From positions 1,736,001 to 1,800,000 of the forward strand of contig JACGCM010000560.1 of the NCBI GenBank assembly GCA_014058105.1: a DNA stretch of 64,000 nt, in the 5' to 3' direction. The translations under genes and the position numbers were made by a program. The notes below the pieces were generated by a model. The model searched no databases, was not told the origin of the DNA, and worked only from the letters and a program-made list of their open reading frames with translations. Below are positions 45,341 to 56,001 of the stretch, piece by piece; the first letter of the stretch is position 1; each line of letters starts with the position of its first letter. Origin of the DNA: Kingdonia uniflora. Its lineage: Eukaryota; Streptophyta; Magnoliopsida; Ranunculales; Circaeasteraceae.

Positions 45341-46932
45341 TGCAACTTATCGATGTAACTATCCATATCCTCCCCTAGACCTAAAATGCTTGGTTAATTT
45401 AGTAAATCTTCAACCTCGTCTATTAGCGTCATCTTCGTAGCTTCACGGGTACGTATTATACCCTACAAAAGAAGAAGGAATAAGTTTGCTCGAGATGTTC
45501 GAGTTAAAGCCCTCGATTCTGTACACTATTGACGATTAATACATTCTTGGTTATCAAACACATTAAAATCCAGACTTGAAGACTCAAATACAGTTAACCC
45601 ACCTCCTATTCTGTACCCCCCCCCCCTCCGAACACCACCTCGAAGTCAATCTTCAAAGGATCTCACCATGTCTGTACACATCCTTACCCACTCCCCACAT
45701 ACCTACCATTAATGGCGAATACCAAGTTTTACTCATATCATAATAGTAAAAAAAAAGGGAAGAAGATATACCAATAGACTTACCTGAAAAGATGGAGTTT
45801 TAAAACTCAAGTCCACAATAATGAGAGAGTCCTAAGGTTCAAATCCACAGTAATAATCACGTCCCAAGCTTCACAATCCATAACACTTTCCCTTCTTAGA
45901 ACAGTATTAATGGTAATGTTGATTTTTCGTCTCTCTGTTTTCTTTGTTGTCCCTACTTTCTCTCTCTCCTCTTAAATATCACGCACAGGTTCCATAAAAG
46001 ACCGCCATCATTACCCCACTTTCTCACCTCTCTCACTTTCCTCCATAATTATCGGTAACAATTTTTTACAAAACTTCCCCTGCCTATACACGTGTTTGGC
46101 AGCCGCATATTCACACTCATCGATCTTAATTTTTACCAATTCGACTCTCCTCAAACAAACGGTAATACCTATACACGAAAACTTGATTCCCGTTTCTCTC
46201 TCTCTCTCATCGATACCACTTATCCCAATATCTCGAGGGCAAAACCTCTTTTACACAAACACACATCGTATTTATCCTGCACACGTAGAGTCACCCCAAC
46301 CTGCCACGCAGAAAACAATCATCATCTTATCCAACTTGAAATGATTACTTTCTATTTAGCATAATACTCAAGGCGCACAATGTCCCACCTGTCAGCTTTG
46401 TAATTATAGCGGTCAGACCCTACCAGGCGAGCAAATCAACGCATATGACAATATACTTCTACAACATTTGGTCGGGCCCATTTCTATTTTTGTATTAATC
46501 GAGCATATCTTATTCTTATCTGCCATCGAGCATATTTTATTTTATGCGAGCCATCGAGCATATTTTATTTCTTTCATATCAGAACATTCGATTTAATTTC
46601 TATTTTTACATCCATCCCGCCCATTTTCACATCCGAATAATCGAGCCTATTTTTCCATTTCTCAAGCCTACCCAAGTGTGATTATTTTATCCACCCAGTG
46701 ACCCTTCGCTTACTTATTTAACTTCGAACAAGAAATATAGCCATAACTTGCCATCTTTACAAAGAAGTGGAAAACTACACGTACATTTCATATTCAAAAC
46801 TACAAAGGAAAAGAAGTAAACGAAGAAAGCAACAACAGCAACCACTAAAATGAAAATAAACGGAAGAAACACCCCACTGCATTATTTACAGACCGGGCAG
46901 TTCTCCCAAAACCATGGCCCACCACCACCACC
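45341..46932. other. Region between Tat-B antisense modules, no gene seen
   Basis: Mostly low-complexity, pyrimidine-rich tracts. TCGAGCATAT(C/T)TTATT occurs three times at about 46499, 46527 and 46556. A C-run lies at 45619-45628. Short plus frames (46092-46364) have no known domain. Confidence 0.45.
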
Positions 46933-47154
46933 CTCCTCTGCCTTTACCAAACATCATGCCAGAGCTCTCAATGCAGCCGAATGTACAGTCAGAATTAGGA
47001 GGCGGTGTTGGAACAATCCCTACCAAAATGTGAACGCCTCTGCTTATTCCCGCTCGATGTCGGTCACATCTTCCAGATACAAATAAATGAGGTTTGGTCG
47101 TGGGGCCCCAATGTTCCTCCTCCCAAAGAACCTCTACGCTAGCTTGACGTACTT
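46933..47154 (-). pseudogene. Tat-B antisense ORF, module 1
   Basis: The minus frame reads KYVKLA, stop, RFFGRRNIGAPRPNLIYLYL, EDVTDIERE, stop, AEAFTFW, stop, GLFQHRLLILTVHSAALRAL and a further stop. It aligns without gaps to 33231-33449 of Tat-A: K...L..[KY/RF]FG, 31 codons, FW-stop, then LL and R.LA..L. It is about 310 bp from the 3' LTR once H is removed (about 320 bp in Tat-A). No known domain. H inserted between this module and its TATA-like element. Confidence 0.55.
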
Positions 47155-47262
47155 GGCCCCTTCTAGCACCTCATTCTCCTCTGACTATCGCTAATAGCGG
47201 GTCTTTATTCCTGTTAACAAGTTAAGCCGTTCTGGCTTGAGAAAGAAGATAAAATAGAGTTA

Positions 47263-48437
47263 GGGGGTGTTTGTTTTTGTTAGTGGTAAAGACTCGATGT
47301 TCAAAATCTTCTCTAAGTCAACTTAGAGGTTCAGTCAGAGGGGAGTGTTTCAGTTCTTAGACAACCTTTAAGTCATGGCAGTTAGATGATAATCTGTTTA
47401 TTTTTTTAGAACACTTAGAGCTAACTTAAAACCCCAAAATCATAGATTACTGAATTAACCCTCTCCCTAACGAAAGCTCAAATATTCATCCCCTCCATGT
47501 TTAAAACGCCACCTCTATACTACCTCATTCCCATTCCCGCCACCATAGCCTCCACCTCCCACAACCATACCCCCACCTGCCTCCGCCATAAAAAATATAG
47601 CCATAACCTAAATAACATCAAAGAAATATGACCATAACCTGGATATCAAATCAAAAATATAACATAACCTGGATAGCATAAAAAATAACAACACATACAC
47701 CCTGGATATCATATCAAAAATATAAACACATTACCTGGATATCATACAAAATAATAACATATACACCCTGGATATCATATCAAAAATATTATAACACATA
47801 ACATGGATAACATCAAAAATAACAACACATACACCCTGGATAACATAAAAAAATAACAACGCATGCACCCTGGATAACATAAAAAAAATAACAACGCATA
47901 CACCCTGGATAGCATCAAAATTTTAAACAAAACATGGATAGGATCAAAAAAAAAACATAACCTGGATAGCACACAAAATTAACAACATAATAGTAAGAGT
48001 AAATGGCTATTAAAAAGCCTGGAAGCTACTAAAAGGCCTCAGAACATCGTATAGTAGATGCCCCTCCCAGATATTGAGAGATTTGAACATGGCCCAAATT
48101 TTTTAGTAGGAGTCAAAAATTATGTTTTTTGTATTTTGTTTTACGTTTCTTACTAAATTATTTAGCTATTTAATTGCTCAAGTTGAGAATGCTATCTTCA
48201 CAGTAGTTGTTCAATAGAAATGAAAGAAAGTTGTGTTATGCTTATTATGCTTGTAATTGTATATATCATAGTTTTTTCCTTGTGTTTAATTTATGAATGA
48301 ACTGCCTTAATTTCTACTTAAGGACCAAGCATATGGTTCTCTAATCTCACTTGTACATCATAGATGGACAAATTTTCATACAGATATTTCCATTGATTTG
48401 AACACAACTATTGTTCAAAAAAAATAAAAAAAAATAA

Positions 48438-48476
<39 letters not shown>

Positions 48477-49532
48477 ACTCTCAAGTCTCAACAGGGCTTT
48501 TAATTTGTAGTAACAACTTTCTGCAGATATTTGTTTAGTGATATTCTGAATGGTATAATAGTACAAAAGTGTGGATCAAGTGATAATTGTTTGTGTTACT
48601 CAGAATGGAGTATTACTGAACTGTGTTCGACTTGTGGATGTACTGATATGGAATCAACTACTTTACTAATGAAATATTTTCAATATCAGTTAATGAATAG
48701 CTCCTATATAATTAGCAACTTGACCAGCAGTAATGATCTCATCAACGGAGGCAGCTACAATAAATACATAGATAAAAATACAGCAATTACCTAAATCAGA
48801 ATTCACAGGCAATTCACAGCAATTACCTATATTATTTCATATCATGTTCTACTTCAGATTGACTAAACCAATCAGAATTCACAGGCAATTACATCAATTC
48901 ACAAGCAATTCACAGTAAATCCTCAAATCAAAGCTTAAACCCTAATAACAATTCACAGTAATTACCTTGAATGAAAGAGAGAGATACGCAATCAGTAAGA
49001 GAGATAAAGAGAGTAGAAAACACAAAGAGAGTCGTTGAAGCTCTATTGGCCATAGAGTGGGAAGTCAGATCTTTGTAGAGAGGGAGAGGGAGCTCTATGG
49101 AGTGAAGAGTCTCTAGTTTTGGGAACACAAGTGGAGTGGAGTGGAGTGGAGATGGAGCTCTATGGAATTTAATGGAGCTCTGTGTAATGGAGAGTGATCT
49201 CTGTAGAACTCTCGATGGAGTGGTCGGTGGACTTGGGAAAATAAAAGAAAGAAACTTGGGTTTTTGGTTTTGGGGAGAAGAGGGACTAGGGGTAGGAATT
49301 AGGGGAATTGAGAAAGGTAAGAAATAGATAAAAATAGACTTAGAGCCTCTTACCATCAAACCAGCCCATTCAGCCAGCTTACTGAAGTAAGAAAATACTA
49401 ACTTGAGTAAGATGTTAGAGGAGAACGCAGAGGCAAAAACAAATGGCTCTAAGTCAACGAGTAAGAGGGAGTAAGAGGATTTAAGTTGAGTAAGAGCTCT
49501 AAGTTAAGTAAGAGTAAAAAACAAACACCCCC
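47263..49532. mobile_element. H: PIF/Harbinger-like non-autonomous DNA element (2270 bp)
   Basis: Terminal inverted repeats GGGGGTGTTTGTTTTT at 47263 and, reverse complement, at 49532; 16 bp identical. Target duplication TTA on both sides (47260-47262 and 49533-49535), as for PIF/Harbinger. Subterminal CTCTTACTC/GAGTAAGAG motifs are repeated near the right end. No transposase domain is seen. The minus strand near 49330-48960 looks like a UTR plus first exon with a CAAG/GTAATTAC donor-like site. It contains a 33-bp minisatellite and an AT microsatellite (48440-48474). Confidence 0.78.
47605..47985. repeat. 33-bp minisatellite in H (about 11 units)
   Basis: GGATA/GGAT occurs at 47641, 47671, 47704, 47737, 47770, 47805, 47838, 47872, 47907, 47936 and 47963; most spacings are 33-35. 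The core is CACCCTGGATAACAT plus an A-rich half. Because 33 is a multiple of 3, an apparent repeat peptide (MLSRVY...) appears on the minus strand; I take it as a by-product. Confidence 0.88.
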
Positions 49533-49560
49533 TTAATCAAACCCACTCCTTAACCACCCC

Positions 49561-49568
49561 TTCTATAA
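49561..49568 (-). promoter_or_regulatory. TATA-like element for Tat-B antisense ORF
   Basis: TTATAGAA on the minus strand. With H removed it is about 137 bp upstream of the first aligned codon of module 1, against 133 bp for TTATAAAA in Tat-A. The shared ATCATTAATG upstream supports homology. Confidence 0.4.
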
Positions 49569-49735
49569 CTTGATTAAGAGGGCATTAATGATCCCTTAAT
49601 TAGCTCAATCAGCATTAATGCCCTTGAAAATAAGCACATTCATACCAGTCCACCGTTCAACTTCCCATGCATAACAGTTTTCTCAGTACGCGCCATCTAC
49701 GACAATTTCTGAGGCCTCAGCTGAGAGGGGTCAAA

Positions 49736-50531
49736 TGTAGTAGCCTACTCCAAGCCTTTAAAGACTAGCTGAATACTCGAAGGCTACATCGAAGCCTACT
49801 GAAAGACTCAAATCCTAGTGCGCTCATAAATCAGCTAAGATAATAGCCTACTCGCAGCCTTCAAAGACTAGCCAAACACTCAAAGGCTACATCAAAGCCT
49901 GCCAAAAAACTAGAAGCCTAATGTGCTCACAAAATAGCCAAGACAATTGCTTACTCGCAGCCTTCCAAGGCAAGCCGAATACTCAAAAATAATTTCAAAG
50001 CCTACAGTGCATCTCAAAGCCCAGGGAACTCATACATCAACCAAAACCCACTGTAGACCTACATTCAAATCTAATAATGGCTTTCCCATATCATTATATG
50101 GTCGAAGGTAGAAAACTCCGTAGACAACCCAGCAGACAACTATGGCAGAACAAACTTTTGTACGGGACAGCTGCCAAAGAGGATACACATGTAACATAAA
50201 TAGGGGTGGGGGGGGAGCCGCTATGAAGGGTTTAGAAAAAGTTGGTCCACAAACCCCATATAAGAGTTTGTGAGAACCTTCGAGCACTCAAAAAAGCTCG
50301 ATATTTTGGTCTTCCCTGACACAAAATTTGTATTCCTATCTATATATACATAGTCACTTTCAAATCCCCATTAGAGTTCATGGAGAATACCAATTCAGGA
50401 ACTCTACGTAAGTATGCTTGCATAGAATATTTTCCTATTTAATATCCTTAATACTTGTGAAGATCCCTAGTCGAACCTAATCTCTTTGGTGTAAGAGCTT
50501 GGTCTTCCTTTTACGAGATTAAGCCCCTATA
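49736..50531 (+). repeat. Tat-B 3' LTR (796 bp) with 103-bp internal repeats
   Basis: Starts TGTAGTAGCC right after the polypurine tract GAGAGGGGTCAAA (49723-49735). Ends AAGCCCCTATA at 50531; relatives end TACA, so the final CA is probably mutated to TA. The opening segment TAGCCTACTC recurs at 49741, 49844 and, as TTGCTTACTC, at 49947: period 103 twice. The 5' LTR has one unit fewer. Confidence 0.85.
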
Positions 50532-50536
50532 GTCCT

Positions 50537-51640
50537 TCCCATGATCCAGTCTATTTTCTATCATTTTAAGGCTTAAAGGATGGGGTACTCATGAAAGGAC
50601 CAAGTCTCCGATTACAAAAGATCTGGGAAGGACTCTTTTGCTGTATGACTACAAAAGTGAGTTATGGTATTGACCACTGCTCTGTCCATATCTCATCGAT
50701 CCAAAGCTTGTTATAGTCGAGTTGGAACTCATCTTCTTCATCTAGGAGGTTGGGGTCTCTTGTGGGGACTTTGAACTGTGTTGGTAGAACTGCCTCTGTG
50801 CCGTATGCGAGAAAAGTATAAGCACAACCCGTTACTTTTCTTAGTATTGTACGATTGGCCCATAGGACGTGTTGTAGCTCTTGTAACCATCGCCCCTTTT
50901 TATCATTGATACGCTTCATAAGGTCATCGACTATGGTTTTGTATATAGCTTCAACCTGGCTATTGCCCTGTGGGTAGCAAGACATGGAGGGAGATAAAAT
51001 GAAATTCAACTTCTTTAAGAATGTTCTAACCTTGCTTTCAATGAAATGTAGACCATTGTCGCATCAGATAATGTGAGGGCAGCCACATCATGTAATTATG
51101 TTCTCCCATAAGAACTTTACTACTTTCTCTTCTCTTATTTTACATAATTAGACTGCTTTAACCCACTTCATATAATAATTTGTAGCCTCAAGGACGTGCT
51201 CATTCTTACTTGAAGCTTCGGTCGGGGAAGGGGCTGATTAGATCGATGACCCATCATTTAAATAGCCAATATACTTGGCTACAATAGAAATCTTGTGAAG
51301 GGCTTTTGGTGTCATGCTTGTGTCGCTGGCACTTATCACAATACTTTGCATAATCTTTGCCTTACTTTTTAATCTTTGGCCAATAGAGGCCCTGTGTGAC
51401 TACGTGTAGTGTCATAGATCATCCCGCAGTATGCGATTCATAATTACTTTTGTGTAGTTCCTTTATAATCAGATCTGCTTCTTTCTGGGATATGCACTTG
51501 AGATGTACCCCATTTGGTATCCTTCTATGTAGTTTTCAATTAAATATCGAGTACCTTTGGCAGTTCTCCAACAGGGATCATTTATCTTTTGGGACTTTAG
51601 GTAGGAAGTTTTGCCTTAAATAGGCTAAGAAGGGCGTCCG
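50537..51640 (-). pseudogene. Tat-A integrase (main part)
   Basis: Zinc-binding part near 51420-51310: GLYWPKIKK and YCDKCQRHKH. Core in broken frames (WVKA-type segment near 51160; the second Asp region is disrupted). 51009-50662 is open for 115 codons: CYPQGNSQVEAIYKTIVDDL, KGRWLQELQHVLWANRTI, then YGTEAVLPTQF, carrying the catalytic Glu of the DDE triad in GNSQVEA. 50640-50580 reads PRSFVIGDLVL. The end is cut by Tat-B and continues at 42173. Confidence 0.82.
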
Positions 51641-51779
51641 ACAATCTTCAAGATCGATAATCTCGCCCCCAGTATTGATAGTACTGATTTTTATTTTGTC
51701 TATACTTGGGTGTTCGAGTATCTCGATGCCGAGCTTTTATGGCTCAGATTGGCCCAACCTGGCGGCTATGTATGCGAGA

Positions 51780-52160
51780 GCATCGGCGTATCTATTTTTT
51801 CCTTACGGATAATACATCATCAATGATTGCTCTGGGAAGTGATCCATGCATTGGCAGATGAGTTCAGCGTATTCTGCCATTTAACCATTTGTAAGATTCT
51901 CTCGAGTGTAGGATCTTTGAACCAACTATGAATCGGTAAAAGCTGCTAACCTAAATTGGGAACGCTTAAGTTAAGGGCCATGTCTAAACTATGAATTAAG
52001 GCTTCATACTCAACTTCATTGTTGGTGCATTCGAAGTTTAGCTTGATGGCTTTTTCTAGTCGATCATTAGAAGGTGTGATCAGCATAATGCCTATACCAT
52101 AACCATTTAGGCCAACTGAGCCATCGAAAAATAGTCTTCAACCTGTGTTCGGGTTCCAAG
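51780..52160 (-). pseudogene. Tat-A second (additional) RNase H domain
   Basis: The minus strand reads FDGSVGLNGYGIGIMLITPS, then KAIKLNFECTNNEVEYEALI and HSLDMALNL. The D-G-S, the NNEVEYEAL motif and the ALNL helix match the additional, archaeal-like RNase H that Tat-lineage elements carry between RNase H and integrase. This domain is a diagnostic trait of the lineage. A stop near 51960 precedes the third acidic segment. It is in the expected place between 52254 and 51640. Confidence 0.75.
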
Positions 52161-52253
52161 GGTTTAATTATTTGGTTTGCTCTTCTAAGATGTCATCCAC
52201 ATGTTCTTCCCAATCGGCATCATCTACTAGAATGTCTGCTTGAAAGTCGGTGA

Positions 52254-52790
52254 TTATTTGGCCCTTCTCAGATATTTTCTTTCCGAATGTGATATCATGT
52301 TCCCCAAGGTAAATGGACCATTGTTGGTACTCATCTTTATCTTTTCTTTCTTGCCTATGACTTCTCTAAGGAGGTAGCTCGTGATAACCCATATGCGATG
52401 TGCTTGGTAGTATGGTTTGAGATTTCTCGACGTGTAGACTAGGTTGAGTAGAAGCTTTTCAAGTTTACTGTATCTGGTTTTGGTCAAGGTCAAGGTTTTG
52501 TGGATAAAGTATACAGGTTTTTTAATGCCTTCACCTATACAAATGAGAACTAAGCTTAAAGATTCATCCGTTACTGTGTAAAATAGAATGATAGTATTTC
52601 TCCTTCTACTCGAGTACTCATGATTGAAGGTTAGTTGAGCTAAGTCTTGTGCTTTTAGAAGGCCTGCTCGTACTGTAGGGTCCATTCAATATCGGGGTTT
52701 TTCTTTTTTTCTTTATGGACGCCTTGATCACAGAGTAAAGAAAAATACTATTTATACCTATCCGAGGATTTTGAGATAAGGCAATTGAGG
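52254..52790 (-). pseudogene. Tat-A RNase H domain
   Basis: 52685-52254 is open for 143 codons: LFYTVTDESLSLVLICIGEG, KKPVYFIHKTLT, TRYSKLEKLLLNLVYTSR and KPYYQAHRIWVITSYLLREV. This is the RNase H fused to RT in Ty3/gypsy elements (relatives: KPVYYVSKAL, RYPKIEKLA, L+PYFQAH.I.V.T). Upstream to 52790 the linker reads in other frames. The catalytic Asp near TVTDES is doubtful. Confidence 0.82.
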
Positions 52791-52813
52791 GCGGCTATTT
52801 TACCAGCGACCTT

Positions 52814-53640
52814 CTACACGTCTTTCTTTATTTTTGGGGATAGCATGTTGATTAGGGCTTGGTTATGGGATGGATCAATTTTGATACCTCTCATGCTGAT
52901 AAGGTGGCCGAGGAATTTTTTGAAAGAAACGCTGAAGTAGCTCTTGTCTAGGTTTAGCTTTATTTTATATGATCGAAGGATAGAAAACACTTCGTTAAGG
53001 TCTTTTAGATGGGTGTTTTTGTTGAGGCTCTTGTAGAGCATGCCATTAATAAGTACTTCGACTGACTTTCCCAATAGTAGTTTGAGCATGCATGTGACAA
53101 GTCGTTGGTAGGTCACGTATGCGTTTTTAAGCCTGAACGGTATGACACTGAAGCAAAACAAGCTTTTTTCTGTGATAAATGTTATTTTTCTTTGATCTTC
53201 AGGCAGGAAGGGTACTTGTTTGTAACCCGAAGCGGCGTTCATCATAGAGTGGTGCTCATGTCCAGTTGTTGCGTTGAGAAGCACCACGATTATTGGGAGG
53301 GGGAAACTATCCTTTGAGGTATGCTTGTTGAGGCCGTGAAGTCAAGTCAAACTGGGATCTTTTCATCTTTTTTGGGTACGGCCACGATGTTCGAGATCCA
53401 ATTAGTATATTTAACCTTGTAGATAAAACCTGCGGCTAGAAGTTTATCGATTTCAAGATTAACCAATTCTTGAAGCCTTAGGACTAGTATTTGCTTCTTT
53501 TGCTTGGCAATTATGAAATTGGAAACTATGTCGAGTTGGTGCCAGGAAAGGGAAGGATTGACTCCTGTCATCTCATTGAAAGTCCATGCGTAGACGTCCT
53601 TATTGGATCGAAGGAAATCAATCATCATAGATTGGCGCTC
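52814..53640 (-). pseudogene. Tat-A reverse transcriptase, catalytic motif lost
   Basis: 53628-53347 is open: DVYAWTFNEMTGVNPSLSWH, LRLQELVNLEIDKLLAAGFI and WISNIVAVPKKD. 53287-52814 is open: ATTGHEHHSMMNAASGYKQV, EDQRKITFITEKSLFCFSVI, PFRLKNAYVTYQRLVTCML, KSVEVLINGMLYKSL and FLGHLISMRGIKIDP. Wording is that of the Tat lineage. The YVDDML catalytic segment reads LINGML, so both catalytic aspartates are gone, and PFGLKNA is PFRLKNA. The copy is enzymatically dead irrespective of stops. Confidence 0.9.
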
Positions 53641-54130
53641 ATGTCCGGTGCCATCGAGATCCAGGTATTCTGGGGACTCGACAGTTGATATTTTGGTTGG
53701 GATAGTCGAAGACTCGAGGAGAATAGGGTACTGCGATTGCTATGGTTAGCCAACTTTTGGGTCCAGATAATTTCTCTGGGTGTTCACATGACCGGGCTAG
53801 CCTTTGGGACCCTTTCATTTCCCAATCACGACCTAAGATGCTAAGGTATTCAGACTTTTTGTTTATAACAAAATAACTGGCCTGCAGCACCATTGGTCCC
53901 ATGGTGACCGAAATGCCTATTCGTCCGACTGCCACTTCGACGAAGCCATTAAAATCTTTTAGCTTAACATTTCTTGGGGCTATACAGTCCGTCATTAACA
54001 TCGTTTTGACTATTTGGAGGAAAAATATATCAGCTATATTGCTTGTATCGATGGGCATCATGTGCAGTATCAAATGCCCGATCTTGACCGCTATGACTAG
54101 TGGATCTGAGCATAGAAATTTTACATGAGA
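53641..54130 (-). pseudogene. Tat-A aspartic protease
   Basis: 54073-53639 is open for 144 codons: PIDTSNIADIFF (catalytic D-T-S), then LKDFNGFVEVAVGRIGISVT, ASYFVINKKSEYLSILGRDW. The ILGRDW end and the D-[TG]-[GS]..ADI motif are those of Tat-lineage proteases. The frame then continues to the linker before RT (SGPKSWLT). Methionine 54073 is probably internal. Confidence 0.8.
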
Positions 54131-55400
54131 GATATCACAGTCGATAAAGGAGATGTCGTCAAATCGTGGATGTTAGCTGGTTTCTGGTAGGGGGACTGGT
54201 AATTTTTCTTTGTAGGTAAGTTTGCAATATTCTTTAACTCTTTTTCTCTTGCATCAAGTGTGACCACTGTCAACATTATAGACTTCGATCATGTATGCTT
54301 GGAAGATATGCACTTCATTTCCTCCATTGTTGTATCCCACCTAGGCTTTAAGATTCAACCCATCGAGGTAGCCCAGGATGTCTTTGATATATTGGTACAA
54401 TTGTCCTATTTTCGATATCATTCTAGCGACCGTTATAAAGTGTAACACTTCCCTTTCTCCGTTGGTTTTCAGTTACACTTGTGGCTCTGGTGGTATGGTT
54501 CATCTTTTCTAACTCCAATTGGTTATGGGGCTCGCCATATTTGGTGGGCCTGAATGATGTGGTAAATAGCTTATATAGAGATGTTGAGTATGGGTATCAT
54601 TGGCATCGGCCTTTTCTTTTGCGGCCTTCCTGTTTGATCTTTCTGATTATTGTGTTTCTTGTTATGAGTTCTATTATAAACAAGAACGACCATATGTGTT
54701 CAGTTTCCATGGCTTGTATCGATTGTTGGTTTGGGTTGGTCCTTGGTGATTTCTTTCTCGGATGCGATCGAAGCCGATGCAGCCTTTTACTTTTGACGAT
54801 ATCCCTTCGAGTGTTACAGGCTTATGGAGGACGATGTCTTCCTTGATGCAACTTTGGTCAGGAAGGGCATTAGAGTATGCTAAAACTCCATTACAACACT
54901 CGAGGTTCTCAATTTTGCATGACTCATCTAAGAATCTCTTGGTAAAGCTTTTAAGTATTTTAGTTTGTGTCCATATATGTTAAAGATGGCATTGACTTTA
55001 ACCATTCGATCTTTATTGAATGTGAAGTGAAAGATGAACAATCTGGATAGATCTTCGAAACTTTGAATAGATCCATTAGGGAGGCTATGATACCACTTGA
55101 GTGGACTATCCGTTAGGCTAGTGGGGAACATTCGACAAAGGATACAATCGGTTGAGGAATGGAGGCTTAATGAGTTCTGGAACTTGAGAATATGGGATTG
55201 TGGTTCTGCGTTTCTATATTTATGGATTTTGGGGTTATAGAAAATTTAATGGGTTATCGATGGCTAATAGCTTCTTGTAGATTGGGTTGTTAAGCCTGCT
55301 TCGGGAATTAGGAGTTGGTCTCATAGTAACTTGAATAGCGGTTTTGATCTGTTGGTCGAGCTCTTGTTGTATTATGTAAGCTGGCTGATAGGGAAATCGA
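54131..55400 (-). pseudogene. Tat-A gag
   Basis: 55131-54928 is open: MFPTSLTDSPLKWYHSLPNG, SIQSFEDLSRLFIFHFTFNK. This matches the Tat-lineage capsid pattern (FPTSL.G.A..WF..LP..SI.SF..L...F..HF). Upstream to about 55400 and downstream to 54131 only short broken pieces remain; I did not find a zinc knuckle. The gag start is unknown. Confidence 0.65.
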
Positions 55401-55980
55401 TCTGTTCAGGTTCGATGTGGATTAAATTTAGAGATATGTTTTGTACTTTGCTCACCCAAACGTTCTCGGACTAGTCTATGGTTAAGAGATTTGGTTGGGT
55501 TGAATCACTCAAATCTTCAGAAGTGGGAACTCTTAAGTGTAAGGAGCCTTCGAGTATAGAATGGTTAATACCGTCGACACCAAGGTAAACTGAGGATACT
55601 TTTATTCGAGGGTTGGAGCCTAAGCGTACACGAGCTGAGATCTATGAAGGACCGGGGCCTCTAGACTGAGCAAGGGCGTCGTATGGTTGTGCTTGCTGTA
55701 GTCCACGAATGGAGTTGCAAAGCTCTTCAAAGTCACGGTTGTGTCTATCTGTTTCCATGACGTGGCATTACCACTCATTTTTTTAGTTCCTTTCTCCTAG
55801 CTTCGTGCTCATGTCAAAGCTGGCTGGCATGTTTATCTTCGGCCTGGGTGAATTGCTTACACATCTGGGCGAGTTGTACGATGATATCTTTTGGTGAGGG
55901 TTCTATTAAGCTCGTGCTTAATGAAGGTTAGTAGCCAATGGAAATGGACTCAGTTCGGTAAAGTGGTTGAAAATGAGGGT

Positions 55981-55999
55981 GATAGTATAAACGGTGCCA
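55981..55999 (-). other. Tat-A primer-binding-like site
   Basis: The minus strand reads TGGCACCGTTTATACTATC right after the LTR end. Tat elements usually have TGGCGCCGTCTGTGGG-like sites; the first eight bases fit with one change (CpG to CpA). Confidence 0.55.
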
Positions 56000-56001
56000 A
56001 A

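Larger units (their letters stand above)
42174..50531 (+). mobile_element. Tat-B: plus-strand Tat-lineage element without gag-pol, nested in Tat-A
   Basis: 5' LTR part (42174-42727), 229-bp tandem repeats, antisense ORF modules on the minus strand (45340-43395 and 47154-46933), polypurine tract (49723-49735) and 3' LTR (49736-50531). It is flanked by exact 5-bp duplications GTCCT (42169-42173 and 50532-50536). A deletion from inside the 5' LTR to the tandem repeats removed primer site, gag and pol. It is interrupted by the Harbinger-like element H. Insertion target is the end of the Tat-A integrase frame. Confidence 0.85.

Noticed and set aside
47775..47972. Repeat peptide MLSRVY... on the minus strand
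   Set aside because: Product of a 33-bp DNA minisatellite whose period happens to be a multiple of three; unit lengths vary and the sequence is low-complexity.
48928..49359. 143-codon minus-strand S/P-rich frame in H
   Set aside because: Looks like a UTR/first-exon region; no domain and mostly low-complexity, so not called as a gene.
49680..49712. GCGCCATCTACGACAA read as a Tat primer site, suggesting a 5' LTR to its left
   Set aside because: The following GAGAGGGGTCAAA and TGTAGTAGCC fit a 3' LTR, and the whole interval aligns with 32911-33180 of Tat-A, which is upstream of the antisense module.
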